Shown here one piece after another: positions 1-9,678 of a stretch of DNA of 37,583 nucleotides. The DNA lies in NCBI GenBank assembly GCA_022448955.1, contig JAKVCU010000090.1:1-37583 (forward strand), given 5' to 3'. The notes under the pieces were generated by a model. The model made no database searches. It was not told the origin of the DNA and was given only the letters and a program-made list of their open reading frames with translations. Source of the stretch: Saprospiraceae bacterium (GTDB taxonomy: Bacteria; Bacteroidota; Bacteroidia; Chitinophagales; Saprospiraceae). Within the stretch, counting starts at the first letter, position 1; each line of letters begins with the position of its first letter. A program made the position numbers and the translations under genes.

Positions 1-2
1 AT

Positions 3-1736
3 GTAGTCTCTGCTTTTGTTAATCAAGATGTGGGAGATTATAATAAAACTATTACTACACTGAAAGAGGTTCATCCTAATGCTGATGATCAACGAAAAGT
101 AAAACATGGTATTCGTCCTACTAAAACAGGTCGGATGTATATCAAATATACATTAGGAGTCCCTATCATGGAGACACCCTTTTTTTTCTTGGGGCACCTT
201 TGGGCTTCTATCAGTAGTAAATACGATGCAAATGGTTGGACAAAGCCCTATCTATTCGCGATCGGCTTTTCTACCATCACCTATTTACTCCTTGGTTTAC
301 ACCTTCTGCTTTTATTGCTTCGAGAACATTTCAAACCCATAACTGTTACTCTTACTATTCTGTCACTCATATTGGCAACCAACCTATTTTTCCATGCCAC
401 TTATGTTACCATGGCCCATGGTTTTTTATTTTTTGACTACTGTTTATTGCTCTATTTGACCGTCCATTTTTATAAAAATCCAACTTGGTTAAAAGCATTA
501 GGACTTGGTGCTGTTGTTGGTTTAATAGCTATAACTAGAGTGCCCGAAGTAATCAGTATTTTGATTCCATTATTGTGGGGGATTGTATCATGGAAAACTT
601 TCCAAGAAAGAATCATGTTTTTCGTCAAACATTACTATTATCTAATTATTGCAGGTATTGGTTTGTTAGTCGTTTTCTCTCCACAGCTCATGTATTGGTA
701 TTATGTTAGTGGTGAATTATACTTTAATCCTTATGAAGGAGAAGGTTTCAATTTCTTTAAACCACAAATTCACAAAGGTTTTTTACATTTTTCTAATGGT
801 TGGCTAATTTATACCCCTATCATGATGTTCAGCCTAATTGGCTGGTGGCTTTTGCCAAAATATTACCCTAAGGTAATGCTTTCGATCTTAGCTTTCGTCG
901 GTCTTCATGCTTATATTCACTACTGTTACTACGCTTGGACATTTTTTCCAGGACTCGGTCAACGTCCAATGGTAGAAACCTATCCGCTTTTAGCATTTTG
1001 CTTAGCTGCTTTTTATTCCTTCTGTTGGCAGAAAAAATGGGCAGGATGGCTATCCGTATTAGCATTTGCATTCTTTGCTTGGCTTAACCTATTTCAAACT
1101 TGGCAAATGAAAGAAGGTGTCATCTGGTCAGAACGCGGTAATGCAGCATTTTATTGGGAAACATTTGGCACACTTAAAGGCAGTCTTAATTCGCTTCGAG
1201 CATACGATTCAAAAGAATTTCAACCTGATACCAACGACATCAAAGTTGTAAAACGCTTAATTTTTGATGGTTTTGAAGATGCTCAAGCATATCCGGACAC
1301 CAGAGATTCCATCTTGTCTTATTCAGGCAAATATTCCAATTTTGATTTAGATGAATTCCCTATGAGAACTAAACGAATCAAAGCCGGCCCAGATGTACAG
1401 TCAAATGATTGGCTTCTCATTGGTGTACATGCTTATATGAGGGGAGAACATCGACTTTGGGCTAGAGATCAATGTATGATCTTAGTACTTGAAATTTTTG
1501 ATGAACAACAAAATAAGATCAAAGGTGCAAGTGTTAAGTTATCTTCCTACATAGGTAATGACACTTATTCTATATGGCCAGCTGGCGAAATTGACCAATG
1601 GGGAGAGGCTAGCTTTTTCATGAAAGTCCCAGAAGGAATTAATCCAAAATGGGAAATAAAAGGTGAAATCTTTAACCCACACGGCCAAAAACTATTTTTA
1701 GATAATTTCTACCTTGACCTTTATCGAAGGAAATAA
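3..1736 (+). CDS. Multi-pass membrane protein, GT-C glycosyltransferase-like topology (5' partial)
   Basis: The reading frame is open from base 3, so the gene almost certainly begins before the window. The first in-window start, a GTG at 30, is not a convincing start because the frame continues upstream of it. What is visible is a soluble loop of about 40 residues, roughly nine hydrophobic helices between residues 40 and 360 (numbered from the GTG), and a soluble C-terminal domain of about 190 residues. A loop of this kind before the helices, ending in a KYTLGVPIMETPFF-type segment, resembles uncharacterised Bacteroidota membrane proteins with the layout of lipid-linked-sugar (GT-C, ArnT/PMT-like) glycosyltransferases. 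The first helix and the expected acidic catalytic motif lie at or beyond the edge, so enzymatic activity is an inference. It is separated from the next gene by 124 bases and is probably its own unit. Confidence 0.7.
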   Translation, partial: VVSAFVNQDVGDYNKTITTLKEVHPNADDQRKVKHGIRPTKTGRMYIKYTLGVPIMETPFFFLGHLWASISSKYDANGWTKPYLFAIGFSTITYLLLGLHLLLLLLREHFKPITVTLTILSLILATNLFFHATYVTMAHGFLFFDYCLLLYLTVHFYKNPTWLKALGLGAVVGLIAITRVPEVISILIPLLWGIVSWKTFQERIMFFVKHYYYLIIAGIGLLVVFSPQLMYWYYVSGELYFNPYEGEGFNFFKPQIHKGFLHFSNGWLIYTPIMMFSLIGWWLLPKYYPKVMLSILAFVGLHAYIHYCYYAWTFFPGLGQRPMVETYPLLAFCLAAFYSFCWQKKWAGWLSVLAFAFFAWLNLFQTWQMKEGVIWSERGNAAFYWETFGTLKGSLNSLRAYDSKEFQPDTNDIKVVKRLIFDGFEDAQAYPDTRDSILSYSGKYSNFDLDEFPMRTKRIKAGPDVQSNDWLLIGVHAYMRGEHRLWARDQCMILVLEIFDEQQNKIKGASVKLSSYIGNDTYSIWPAGEIDQWGEASFFMKVPEGINPKWEIKGEIFNPHGQKLFLDNFYLDLYRRK

Positions 1737-1764
1737 TTGATTCTTAAAAGTTTTGCTATTTTTA
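1737..1764 (+). promoter_or_regulatory. Candidate Bacteroidota promoter for the S9 peptidase gene
   Basis: A TTG at 1737-1739 is followed after 17 bases by TATTTTTA at 1757-1764, which differs from the TAnnTTTG -7 consensus only at the last base. It would give a leader of about 90 bases before the ATG at 1861. The match is imperfect, so this is only a candidate. Confidence 0.3.
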
Positions 1765-1860
1765 CCACGCTTAACCAAGGTGTGAAGTAGAAAAAAATGC
1801 TAATTATATACTCGCTAGTTCACCACATACTATAACATTAGAGAAGTAAAATCAATATCT

Positions 1861-4575
1861 ATGATTCGCCTGATTGCAATCGCGTTTTTATTGTTGGCTA
1901 GTTCGATTAGTGGATTTGCACAAACGGATGAAAAAAAAGATCCCAAAAAGTGGACTCCTGAAGACATCATCTACACAGAATATGCTCGCTCCCTTTCTTT
2001 TTCTCCAGATAATAAAATGGTCGTTTGGAATAAAAGAAAAGCAGTCAAAAAGAAGGATCGATTTGTTAGTGATTTGTATCTGACTCGCCTAGATATGATT
2101 AAAAAAGATGCATTCCGTACCTTCCAAATTACAAATGGAGATGATAGCGACTATAGCCCCACTTTCTCTAGAGATAGTGAAAAAATTTATTTCTTCTCCG
2201 GAAGAGATAAAGGTAATAAGCTATGGGAAATGAGCATCTTTGGTGGAGAACCTAAAAAGGTACACGAGTTCAAAAACGGCATTTCCAATATGCAATGGAT
2301 GAGTGACAGCACTTTTGCTTTTGTCTCCAATGATGGGAAAAGCCTTTATGAACAGGAAAAAGCTAAAGAGAAGGATAATGTAATTGTGGTAGAAGATTCT
2401 GTTCATTGGAAAAAATCACATGTTTATCAATTTGACCTCAAAACCAAGAAAGTTAAAAGATTAACAGAAAACAACTACCCTATTTATTCTTATAAAGTTT
2501 CTCAGGATGGCGACTGGATGCTCTATTCTCTAGTCATGAGCCGTCATTACGCATCTGATGCAACACCAGATCCACAGCATTACCTAAAAAACCTAAAAAC
2601 AGGTGATACCAAAAGAATCCTACAAGATTTACAGGAACCTTATAACTTTTCGTTTACGAAAGATGATAAAGGCTTTTATTTTGTAGCAACGATTTCTTCT
2701 GATCCTGAATGGAATGGAGCAGGTATGTCTGAAATGTATTACTACGACTTAGCTACAAATAATTATTCAAAAATTAACCTCAATCATTCATGGGGCACCA
2801 ATGGCAGCTATGAGTTGATTGCTAATGATATTTTAGTTTCTCTTGCCAATGGTCCAACGAATATCTTAGCATTTTATAAAAGAGGTACTAGCTCTTGGAC
2901 TAAAACATTATTAGATCTAGGCGAAAAGAATGAACACCTAAGTATTTCTGCAATTTCTGAAGATTTTACGAAAGTAGCATATACTTATTCTACCGCTTCA
3001 AAATTGCCAAAGTACTATGTAGCAGATCTCTCCCTTTCGGGAAATACACTTCGTTTTAATAACGAAAAAGAGTTGATAAAGCTCAATGGAAAATTGGCTA
3101 AAAAAAGTATCACCAAATCTGAAGTATTCAGATGGAAAGGCTACAACAATGATGACGTCAATGGAATTCTCTATTATCCTGAGAATTACGAAGAAGGTAA
3201 ACGCTATCCTTTAGTGCTTTCTATCCACGGTGGCCCTGCTGGTGTAGATCGTGATAGCTGGAGTGAAAGATGGTCTACTTACCCTCAAATCCTTGCGCAA
3301 AGAGGAGCATTCGTATTAAAGCCTAACTACCACGGTTCTTCTAACCATGGTCGCGAGTTTGTAGAATCGATCAAAGGCAATTACTACGATCTTGAATTAG
3401 AAGATATCACGAAAGGACTAGAAGTCCTGAACGAGAAAGGTATGATTGATATGGATCAGTTAGGTGTTATGGGTTGGTCTAATGGAGCCATTCTCACAAC
3501 AATGTTGACTGTTCGTTATCCTGATATGTTTAAAGTAGCATGCCCAGGAGCAGGTGATGTCAACTGGACTTCTGACTTTGGAACTTGCCGTTTTGGTGTT
3601 TCTTTTGACCAAAGTTACTTTGGAGGTGCACCTTGGGATGATGTAGATGGCAAAACCTACAATGAAAATTATATCATCAAATCGCCATTATTCGAATTAG
3701 AAAAGGTTAAAACACCTACCATTATATTTCACGGAAGTGAAGATCGTGCCGTACCACGTGATCAAGGATGGGAATATTACCGGGCTCTGCAACAAGCTGG
3801 CAAAACACAAGTACGCTTCCTCTGGTTCCCTGGTCAGCCACATGGTTTAGGAAAAATCACGCATCAATTGCGTAAAATGAAAGAGGAAATTGCATGGATT
3901 GATACTTACTTGTTTAATAAAGACATTCAGAAGAATGAGGCTTTCAAGGAAGACAGTCCATTAGCTATGCTCATGAAAAAAGAAAAAGCCGCCAGAACAG
4001 GCCACTTATATGGCACAGCAATCAAAGGTAAGCTTTTACCTGAAACGGTTGCCATGGCAAAAGATAGCACTGAATATGGCCGCTTTGAAATCACGAATGC
4101 TCAATTTAGAGCTTACAGTAGCAGATTCTCCTATCCACAAGGAAAGGATAACTATCCTGCTATGGTCAGCTTTCAACAAGCACAAGCTTATGCTAAATGG
4201 CTTAGCCAAACAACTGGCCAAAGCTATCGCTTACCAAATGAGAAAGAAGCCAAAATGCTTCATAAAAAAGCGAAAGGCTTAGCTGCAAAGGCAAATATCC
4301 TTAACCACTGGGCAGGATATGATATCACGCCAGAGGATATGGAAATGTTTAAAGCTAAGCTATCAGAGCTAAAAACAAGTTTGATAAAAGAAGTAGGACA
4401 ACACTCTCCAAGCAAAGTTGGTGATGCAGAAATCTATGACCTGGGAGGCAATGTGGCTGAATATGCCAATGATGGCCATACATACGGTTTTAGTGCCTAC
4501 GACTATATCGACAAGCATGCCGATTCAAAGAATAGCAACAAGCGATATGTCGGCTTCAGAATAGTTAAGGACTAA
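1861..4575 (+). CDS. Secreted S9 (prolyl oligopeptidase-type) peptidase fused to an FGE/SUMF-like domain
   Basis: The 904-residue product has a signal peptide (residues 1-20, cleavage before QTD), a TolB/WD40-like beta-propeller (about 40-400), an alpha/beta-hydrolase S9 domain (about 420-690) and a C-terminal FGE-sulfatase-like (SUMF) domain (about 735-904). The catalytic triad is visible: Ser540 in GWSNG, Asp628 in GSEDRA and His661 in QPHG, plus the oxyanion-region HGGP at 456-459. The SUMF domain is recognised from FEITNAQF, the AQAYAKWL..GQSYRLPNEKEA region, DLGGNVAEY and the final GFRIVKD. It contains no cysteine, so it cannot act as a cysteine-dependent formylglycine-generating enzyme. 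A binding or structural role, as in GldJ/GldK-type proteins, is more likely. The peptidase probably acts in the periplasm or at the cell surface on peptides. Such a fusion is unusual compared with plain S9 peptidases of 650-750 residues. Confidence 0.9.
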   Translation: MIRLIAIAFLLLASSISGFAQTDEKKDPKKWTPEDIIYTEYARSLSFSPDNKMVVWNKRKAVKKKDRFVSDLYLTRLDMIKKDAFRTFQITNGDDSDYSPTFSRDSEKIYFFSGRDKGNKLWEMSIFGGEPKKVHEFKNGISNMQWMSDSTFAFVSNDGKSLYEQEKAKEKDNVIVVEDSVHWKKSHVYQFDLKTKKVKRLTENNYPIYSYKVSQDGDWMLYSLVMSRHYASDATPDPQHYLKNLKTGDTKRILQDLQEPYNFSFTKDDKGFYFVATISSDPEWNGAGMSEMYYYDLATNNYSKINLNHSWGTNGSYELIANDILVSLANGPTNILAFYKRGTSSWTKTLLDLGEKNEHLSISAISEDFTKVAYTYSTASKLPKYYVADLSLSGNTLRFNNEKELIKLNGKLAKKSITKSEVFRWKGYNNDDVNGILYYPENYEEGKRYPLVLSIHGGPAGVDRDSWSERWSTYPQILAQRGAFVLKPNYHGSSNHGREFVESIKGNYYDLELEDITKGLEVLNEKGMIDMDQLGVMGWSNGAILTTMLTVRYPDMFKVACPGAGDVNWTSDFGTCRFGVSFDQSYFGGAPWDDVDGKTYNENYIIKSPLFELEKVKTPTIIFHGSEDRAVPRDQGWEYYRALQQAGKTQVRFLWFPGQPHGLGKITHQLRKMKEEIAWIDTYLFNKDIQKNEAFKEDSPLAMLMKKEKAARTGHLYGTAIKGKLLPETVAMAKDSTEYGRFEITNAQFRAYSSRFSYPQGKDNYPAMVSFQQAQAYAKWLSQTTGQSYRLPNEKEAKMLHKKAKGLAAKANILNHWAGYDITPEDMEMFKAKLSELKTSLIKEVGQHSPSKVGDAEIYDLGGNVAEYANDGHTYGFSAYDYIDKHADSKNSNKRYVGFRIVKD

Positions 4576-4646
4576 TCTTAGTTGAAAATTAGGTCACCTA
4601 ATATCCTTTTATTTATTTCGTATCGACTGATCATTTCCAAATACAT

Positions 4647-4684
4647 TTTAATCGCCTGCCTTTAGCCAAAGGCGGGCGATTAAA
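4647..4684. terminator. Strong symmetric hairpin, likely terminator
   Basis: Two 17-base arms (4647-4663 and 4668-4684) pair throughout with one G-T wobble and a 4-base loop. It lies 71 bases after the S9 peptidase stop. The flanks are TTTA/TAAA rather than a long T-run, so it may act as a terminator or an mRNA-stabilising end. Confidence 0.6.
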
Positions 4685-5225
4685 TACCCCCTAGCCCTAA
4701 ATACACCACCTCACAATATCCCTCACTGCCAAGCCTCATTACTCCCATAAAATCATTAAAAACTGTAACCTTTTTCTTTCACTTTCGTAAACCACAAAAA
4801 AATCCTTTTGGATAATTTTGTATCAGCAATTAGGCCAAATTAACACCTATGCTGATCCAAATACTACCCTTTGCGGAGTAATAAGTTTGCGCACTTTTCA
4901 GAAAATTTTCTCATTGTCTATACACTTTAAATCATGGCAAACTTTAAGCTCCATTTGTTTTCGAGATAAAAACAAAGTATGAACAAATATCAAGAGGTTC
5001 TTTTATCAGAGCCCTTGGTATTTGCTTTTTTTGCTTGCGTTCAAAAAAAATAACACCACCTTAAGAACCACTTGCTGAATTAGGATTAGGTTGAAAAATA
5101 TTAAGCCCACTCCTAAATGATAAGGCAATTTTCATGAAATCGTAGATTTCTCTTGAAGTGTTTAAAGTTAAAAAAGCAATTGATACTCAGTTAAAGAGGT
5201 ATACTAAAAAACTTTAAACAATGCC

Positions 5226-5257
5226 TTGCAAAAAGTTTAATTTTTATTGTAACTTTA
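5226..5257 (+). promoter_or_regulatory. Candidate promoter for the Asp-box protein gene
   Basis: A TTG at 5226-5228 and TAACTTTA at 5250-5257 have a 21-base spacer. The -7 element differs from TAnnTTTG at the last base. It would give a leader of about 80 bases containing the hairpin at 5296-5331. Confidence 0.3.
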
Positions 5258-5295
5258 GTGGCAAATTCATGAGAAAACTACATACTAGAAACCCC

Positions 5296-5331
5296 AAGCT
5301 TTTGCGACTATCTACTTATAGTCGTTGGCTT
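5296..5331 (+). other. 5'-leader hairpin before the Asp-box gene
   Basis: CGACTAT (5305-5311) pairs perfectly with ATAGTCG (5318-5324) around a 6-base loop, and AAGC (5296-5299) can pair with GCTT (5328-5331). The structure ends 14 bases before the ATG at 5346, so it could influence ribosome access. Function is inferred only. Confidence 0.4.
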
Positions 5332-5345
5332 TAAAAGCGTGGAAA

Positions 5346-8300
5346 ATGAGACACACGAACACTTGGGGCGTCGTCGTGGCCGCCGTCCTATTAGTGATGA
5401 ACTGCACCAATGCACAAACAAAAAAAGCATTTGCTGAGAAGGGAGTATTCAATGCAGCTCATTACGAAAATTTAAATTGGCGAAATATCGGACCTTTCAG
5501 GGGAGGCCGAAGCGTCGCAGTAACGGGACATCCTAATGATCCTTTTACCTATTTTATGGGTACTACTGGTGGAGGAGTCTGGAAAACATCTGACGCAGGC
5601 CTGAATTGGAACAATATTTCAGATGATTTCTTCAGGACTGGCTCAGTCGGAGCACTCGCTATTAGTCCTTCAAATCCTAATGTCATTTATGCAGGAATGG
5701 GAGAGCATGCTGTAAGAGGCGTTATGACTTCCCATGGTGATGGTATCTATCGCTCAGACGATGGAGGTAAAACTTGGAATCACCTTGATCTGATCAATTC
5801 CCGCCATATTGCAGACATTCAAATTCATCCTCAAAATTCGGATATCGTATATGTCGCCGTACAAGGGGCTTTATACGGAAACAGCAACGACCGTGGAGTC
5901 TACCAAACAACCGATGGCGGCAAAACTTGGAAAAAACTCCTTTTCATCAATGGCTCGACGGGAGCAAGCTCTCTTAAAATGGACCAGCATAATCCTAGAG
6001 TACTATACGCAGGCATGTGGGACCATCAACGTACTCCATGGACCATCAGGAGCGGAGGGCCAGGATCAGGTATCTATAAAACAACCGATGGTGGCATGAC
6101 TTGGGAGCAAATGGCTGATGGCCTTCCTAGTGAGATGGGAAAAGTCGGCCTAGATGTATCCCCCGTAAACCCAGAGGTCGTATTCGCTAATATCGAAGCG
6201 GAAAAAGGAGGAGTCTTTCGTTCAGATGATGGCGGTAAGACTTGGAAGCACCTCAATAGTAGTAGGTTGACTTACGCCAGAGCATGGTATTATATCGAAA
6301 TATTTGCAGATCCCGTAGATGTAGAAACCGTCTACGTACTCAATGCACAACTGCTCAAATCTAGCGATGGAGGACGGACCTTTAAACCTATTGCTAATCC
6401 ACATACAGATCAACACGATCTTTGGATCAACCCCAAAAATCCTAAAAACCTTATCTTAGGTAATGATGGTGGTGCATGCATCAGTTTTAATGGTGGAAAA
6501 ACTTGGTCTTCTCAGTCAAATCAACCTACAGCTCAGTTCTATAGAGTTATTACTGATAATCGTTTTCCTTACTATGTATATGGCGGACAACAAGATAACT
6601 CAACTGTTGCGATTGCTAGCAGAACGACAGACCAAGGGATTGACTGGAAAGATTGGTACCCAGTAGCTGGAGGAGAATCTGCTTTCATTGCATTTGACCC
6701 CGACGATCCTAAACTAGTGTACGGCGGTAGCTATCAAGGAAATATTTCTGTCTATAATCACGAAACAGCCTTAACCAAAGATATTATGGCCTATCCTAAT
6801 GTAGGATTAGGTACGCTTCCGAGTGAACAAAAGTATCGTTTTAATTGGAATGCACCAATCGTCAGCTCTCCTCATGATCCAAAACTTATTTATCATGCAG
6901 CTAATGTGGTATTGCGCACGAAGGACGGCGGTCTAAGTTGGGAAGAAATCAGTGATGACCTCACACTAAATGATAAGTCAAAGCAAGGCCCAGGCGGTGG
7001 GCCATTCACTAACGAAGGCGCAGGTGGAGAGAACTATAATACAATTAGCTACCTAAGCTGCTCTACACATGACCCTGATATTATATGGGTAGGTAGTGAC
7101 GATGGTTTAGTGCACCTTAGTAAGGATGGTGGTCAAAATTGGGATAATGTAACACCTCCTCATCTTGAGGAGTCTTTGATCAATAGTATTGAAGTTTCTC
7201 CACACCATCCTGGTGTAGCCATTATAGCCGTTAATAGATATAAGTTTAATGACCTTACCCCCATGATTTACTATACCAAAGATTATGGTAAAAATTGGGA
7301 ACTTCGGACTATGGGAATTGGGGCAGAAAGTTTTGTAAGAGTAGTCAGAGAGGATCGTAAAAAGGCTGGTTTACTTTATGCAGGTACAGAACACGGATTA
7401 TACCTCTCATTTGATTATGGTAAATTCTGGCATCCAATGCAGCTAAATCTTCCTGTTTGCCCTATTACAGATATTACCATCCAAGATAATGACTTAGTCG
7501 TTGCAACCTCAGGTAGAGGTTTCTGGATACTAGATGATATTGGCCCACTTCAACAAACAATGGGTGGCATTGTAAATGGTAAGCCTTTATTATTTCAACC
7601 GAAGCCTACGGTAAAACTACCAACATCTGCATCTAATAAGGCTCCTGTTGGCCAAGGCCAAAATCCACTAAATGGAATGATCATTGATTTTTACCTCCCT
7701 TTTGATATGGATTCTATGGAGGTAAGCTTGGAAGTATACAATGATGATGGAGAATTGGTTCGCAATTTTTCTAACCAGAAAGACCAATCCTTTAAATCCT
7801 ATCCTGGTGGACCTAAAGCGGAAACCTCATTACCCTGCAAAAGAGGCGTTAATCGCTTCTCTTGGGATTTGAGAAAAGAAGGGCTTCCTGCTGTACCAAA
7901 GGTATTTGTTCTGGGAGATTATAGGGGCAGTTATGTCGCACCAGGTGAGTTTACGATCGTTCTGAAAGGCCCAGATTTTGAACTTAAACAAAAAGCAATA
8001 TTACTTCCCGATCCAAGGCTTAATGTTGATCAAAACGAATATTTAAGCCAACAACAAGTATTGGTACAAATTGAAAACACCGTGAAAGATATTCATCAAT
8101 CGGTCAATCAAATGCGAGAAATAAAGGATCAAGTGGAATTTCTGAATAGCGTTTTGGCAAAAATGGAAAATGAAAAACCACTCATCGATACAGGAAGGAT
8201 CGTTATTCAAAAAATAAAAGATTGGGAAAAAAATCTCATCCAACCTCAACAGAAAACTTTTCAGGATGTTATCAACTTTCCAAATCAATTAAATGCTGAA

Positions 8301-8510
8301 CTACTCAACTTAAAGTTAAGAGTAGATACGCATAATCCTACAGTAACCTTAGGTGCAAAAGAAAGACTGCAGCATCTTGTCAAAGAATGGAGCTTACACA
8401 AACAATCAATGCAGGATATTCTAGTAAAAGATGTAGAGAACTATAATAACCTATATAAAGAAAGAGATATCCCAGCACTCTTTGTTCCAGCTTCCGCTGA
8501 AAAACCCTAA
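5346..8510 (+). CDS. Secreted sortilin/VPS10-like Asp-box (BNR) beta-propeller protein
   Basis: I chose the ATG at 5346 over the TTG at 5325 because it gives a proper signal peptide: basic start, hydrophobic stretch, then cleavage near TNA-QT. The 1054-residue protein carries about eleven Asp-box repeats of the S-x-D-x-G-x-T-W type, such as RSDDGGKTW, TTDGGKTW and SKDGGQNW, spread over its first 700 residues. This marks a sortilin/VPS10 or BNR-type beta-propeller, probably two stacked. A beta-sandwich-like segment and a coiled, charged C-terminal region (about the last 170 residues) follow. Members in Bacteroidota are often labelled 'glycosyl hydrolase', but Asp-boxes are structural and no catalytic residues can be assigned here, so enzyme activity is not supported. 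It is exported; a Cys after VMN could be a weak lipobox. It is transcribed alone, ending at a strong terminator. Confidence 0.88.
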   Translation: MRHTNTWGVVVAAVLLVMNCTNAQTKKAFAEKGVFNAAHYENLNWRNIGPFRGGRSVAVTGHPNDPFTYFMGTTGGGVWKTSDAGLNWNNISDDFFRTGSVGALAISPSNPNVIYAGMGEHAVRGVMTSHGDGIYRSDDGGKTWNHLDLINSRHIADIQIHPQNSDIVYVAVQGALYGNSNDRGVYQTTDGGKTWKKLLFINGSTGASSLKMDQHNPRVLYAGMWDHQRTPWTIRSGGPGSGIYKTTDGGMTWEQMADGLPSEMGKVGLDVSPVNPEVVFANIEAEKGGVFRSDDGGKTWKHLNSSRLTYARAWYYIEIFADPVDVETVYVLNAQLLKSSDGGRTFKPIANPHTDQHDLWINPKNPKNLILGNDGGACISFNGGKTWSSQSNQPTAQFYRVITDNRFPYYVYGGQQDNSTVAIASRTTDQGIDWKDWYPVAGGESAFIAFDPDDPKLVYGGSYQGNISVYNHETALTKDIMAYPNVGLGTLPSEQKYRFNWNAPIVSSPHDPKLIYHAANVVLRTKDGGLSWEEISDDLTLNDKSKQGPGGGPFTNEGAGGENYNTISYLSCSTHDPDIIWVGSDDGLVHLSKDGGQNWDNVTPPHLEESLINSIEVSPHHPGVAIIAVNRYKFNDLTPMIYYTKDYGKNWELRTMGIGAESFVRVVREDRKKAGLLYAGTEHGLYLSFDYGKFWHPMQLNLPVCPITDITIQDNDLVVATSGRGFWILDDIGPLQQTMGGIVNGKPLLFQPKPTVKLPTSASNKAPVGQGQNPLNGMIIDFYLPFDMDSMEVSLEVYNDDGELVRNFSNQKDQSFKSYPGGPKAETSLPCKRGVNRFSWDLRKEGLPAVPKVFVLGDYRGSYVAPGEFTIVLKGPDFELKQKAILLPDPRLNVDQNEYLSQQQVLVQIENTVKDIHQSVNQMREIKDQVEFLNSVLAKMENEKPLIDTGRIVIQKIKDWEKNLIQPQQKTFQDVINFPNQLNAELLNLKLRVDTHNPTVTLGAKERLQHLVKEWSLHKQSMQDILVKDVENYNNLYKERDIPALFVPASAEKP

Positions 8511-8537
8511 CTATAAATTGGTAAGGGTATAACTTGG

Positions 8538-8578
8538 AGATGGGGTGAACTTAGCAAGTTAGCAAGTTCACCCCATCT
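8538..8578. terminator. Bidirectional terminator between convergent genes
   Basis: A perfect 15-base-pair stem (8538-8552 with 8564-8578) has an 11-base loop and is followed on + by TTCTTTCC. It lies 27 bases after the Asp-box gene stop and faces the end of the convergent gene at 8694. Confidence 0.8.
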
Positions 8579-8693
8579 TTCTTTCCTACCCTCACCAAGG
8601 CTCACCTTCACACGGGCTCAAATGCATCTCTTCACAACCTTATTCCCGTACAAAGTTTTATCAGCTCTCCTCAAATGATTTCATTATCTATAA

Positions 8694-9635
8694 CTAGCGA
8701 TAACCATAATAAAGTTTAAACCCATACTTTTTCTCCACCTCTTCTTTCCCAATATCCGTACTATAATCACATACCCCCCACTCTTTTCGATCTCTATTTA
8801 CACGACCTATGTTACGAATAATTTCGTCTCCAGGAAAGTTAAATCGGAAATCAGGAAGTAATGGTCTTCCACGATTAGGATCTCGCTGCAACTTTGGCAA
8901 ATAGAGCATGGAGTCTTTATTCCTTTCTGCAATAAACATGTATACAAACTCACGCGGGTGCAATAGACCATCTTCAATAGCTTTGCGCCAATGATCCCAC
9001 ATCTCCGATACGGGGTAATCCACGGTCATGAGTGTCTGAATAACTTTTTCATTGCCACAAGTGCAAGGAGGTAATTTCTTCGCTGCTTTTGGATAATCCA
9101 AGCCAACTAATCGATCTCCCAAAAAACCGTTTCTCTCCGTAAACTGCTTAATCAGTTTAAAATTCTCCCTTACAGAAATCACATAAAACTCTTTTGCCTC
9201 AATTTTGGATGTTTGTTCTTCTTGGTACCTCGCAGATACTTCTTTCATCAATTGATAATCAATGGATTTGAAGTACAGCTTACGATACTCTTTTGCTTCC
9301 ATTTTTAAAGTATCATCCACTAGTTGCTTTAAGAACTTATGCTGATAGATACAAGGAAGCTCTACTCCACCCTTCAGTGCCCTAACGACAAAAGTTCGTG
9401 CAAGAGAATCCTGCCCTTCATGAACAGCCAACTGCCCTGCAATAAGTGCGTCCTTAGCAAAAATCCAAGGAAAGGAATCAAATACTTCTTGATAAATCGG
9501 TATGGCTTCCGCAAATTGTTCTTTCGCGATATGCCTTTCCGCCTTATTTATCTTTTTGTGGTACTCAAAGTAATTTTGTGCAGTACCAATAACTGCAACA
9601 AATAATAGTGAAAATAAAATAGAGAATGCTTTCAT
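8694..9635 (-). CDS. Secreted protein of unknown function with TPR-like N-terminal region
   Basis: The 313-residue product starts with a clear signal peptide (hydrophobic residues 5-19, cleavage near TAQ). Residues about 25-100 alternate helices in a way that suggests one or two TPR-like repeats (AERHIAKEQFAEAIPIYQEV). The rest is charged and helical and includes a CTCG pair of cysteines near residue 193 and another Cys near the C-terminus. I recognise no catalytic motif and assign no function. It is probably periplasmic. It lies 128 bases downstream of pxpC on the same strand, but nothing links it to 5-oxoproline metabolism. Confidence 0.75.
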   Translation of the reverse strand: MKAFSILFSLLFVAVIGTAQNYFEYHKKINKAERHIAKEQFAEAIPIYQEVFDSFPWIFAKDALIAGQLAVHEGQDSLARTFVVRALKGGVELPCIYQHKFLKQLVDDTLKMEAKEYRKLYFKSIDYQLMKEVSARYQEEQTSKIEAKEFYVISVRENFKLIKQFTERNGFLGDRLVGLDYPKAAKKLPPCTCGNEKVIQTLMTVDYPVSEMWDHWRKAIEDGLLHPREFVYMFIAERNKDSMLYLPKLQRDPNRGRPLLPDFRFNFPGDEIIRNIGRVNRDRKEWGVCDYSTDIGKEEVEKKYGFKLYYGYR

Positions 9636-9678
9636 TATGTATTATCTTATAGTTTATCGAACGATCTAATATTTTGAT

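Larger units (their letters stand above)
4576..5345. other. Long intergenic region
   Basis: About 770 bases lie between two + strand genes with no convincing coding sequence. It holds a strong hairpin just after the upstream stop (4647-4684), a poly-A/T-rich middle, a candidate promoter near 5226-5257 and a 5'-leader hairpin at 5296-5331. A 24-codon open frame at 4979-5053 is too short and has no support. Confidence 0.6.

Noticed and set aside
4979-5053. 24-codon + strand frame starting MNKYQEV in the long intergenic region
   Set aside because: Too short, ends in a poly-A run, has no ribosome site or family match, and sits in AT-rich DNA where such frames are common.
5325-5345. TTG start for the Asp-box protein
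   Set aside because: The ATG at 5346 gives a better signal peptide, and the TTG lies within the 5'-leader hairpin.
5346-8510. Calling the Asp-box protein a glycoside hydrolase
   Set aside because: Asp-boxes are structural repeats; no catalytic residues of sialidases or other glycosidases could be identified.
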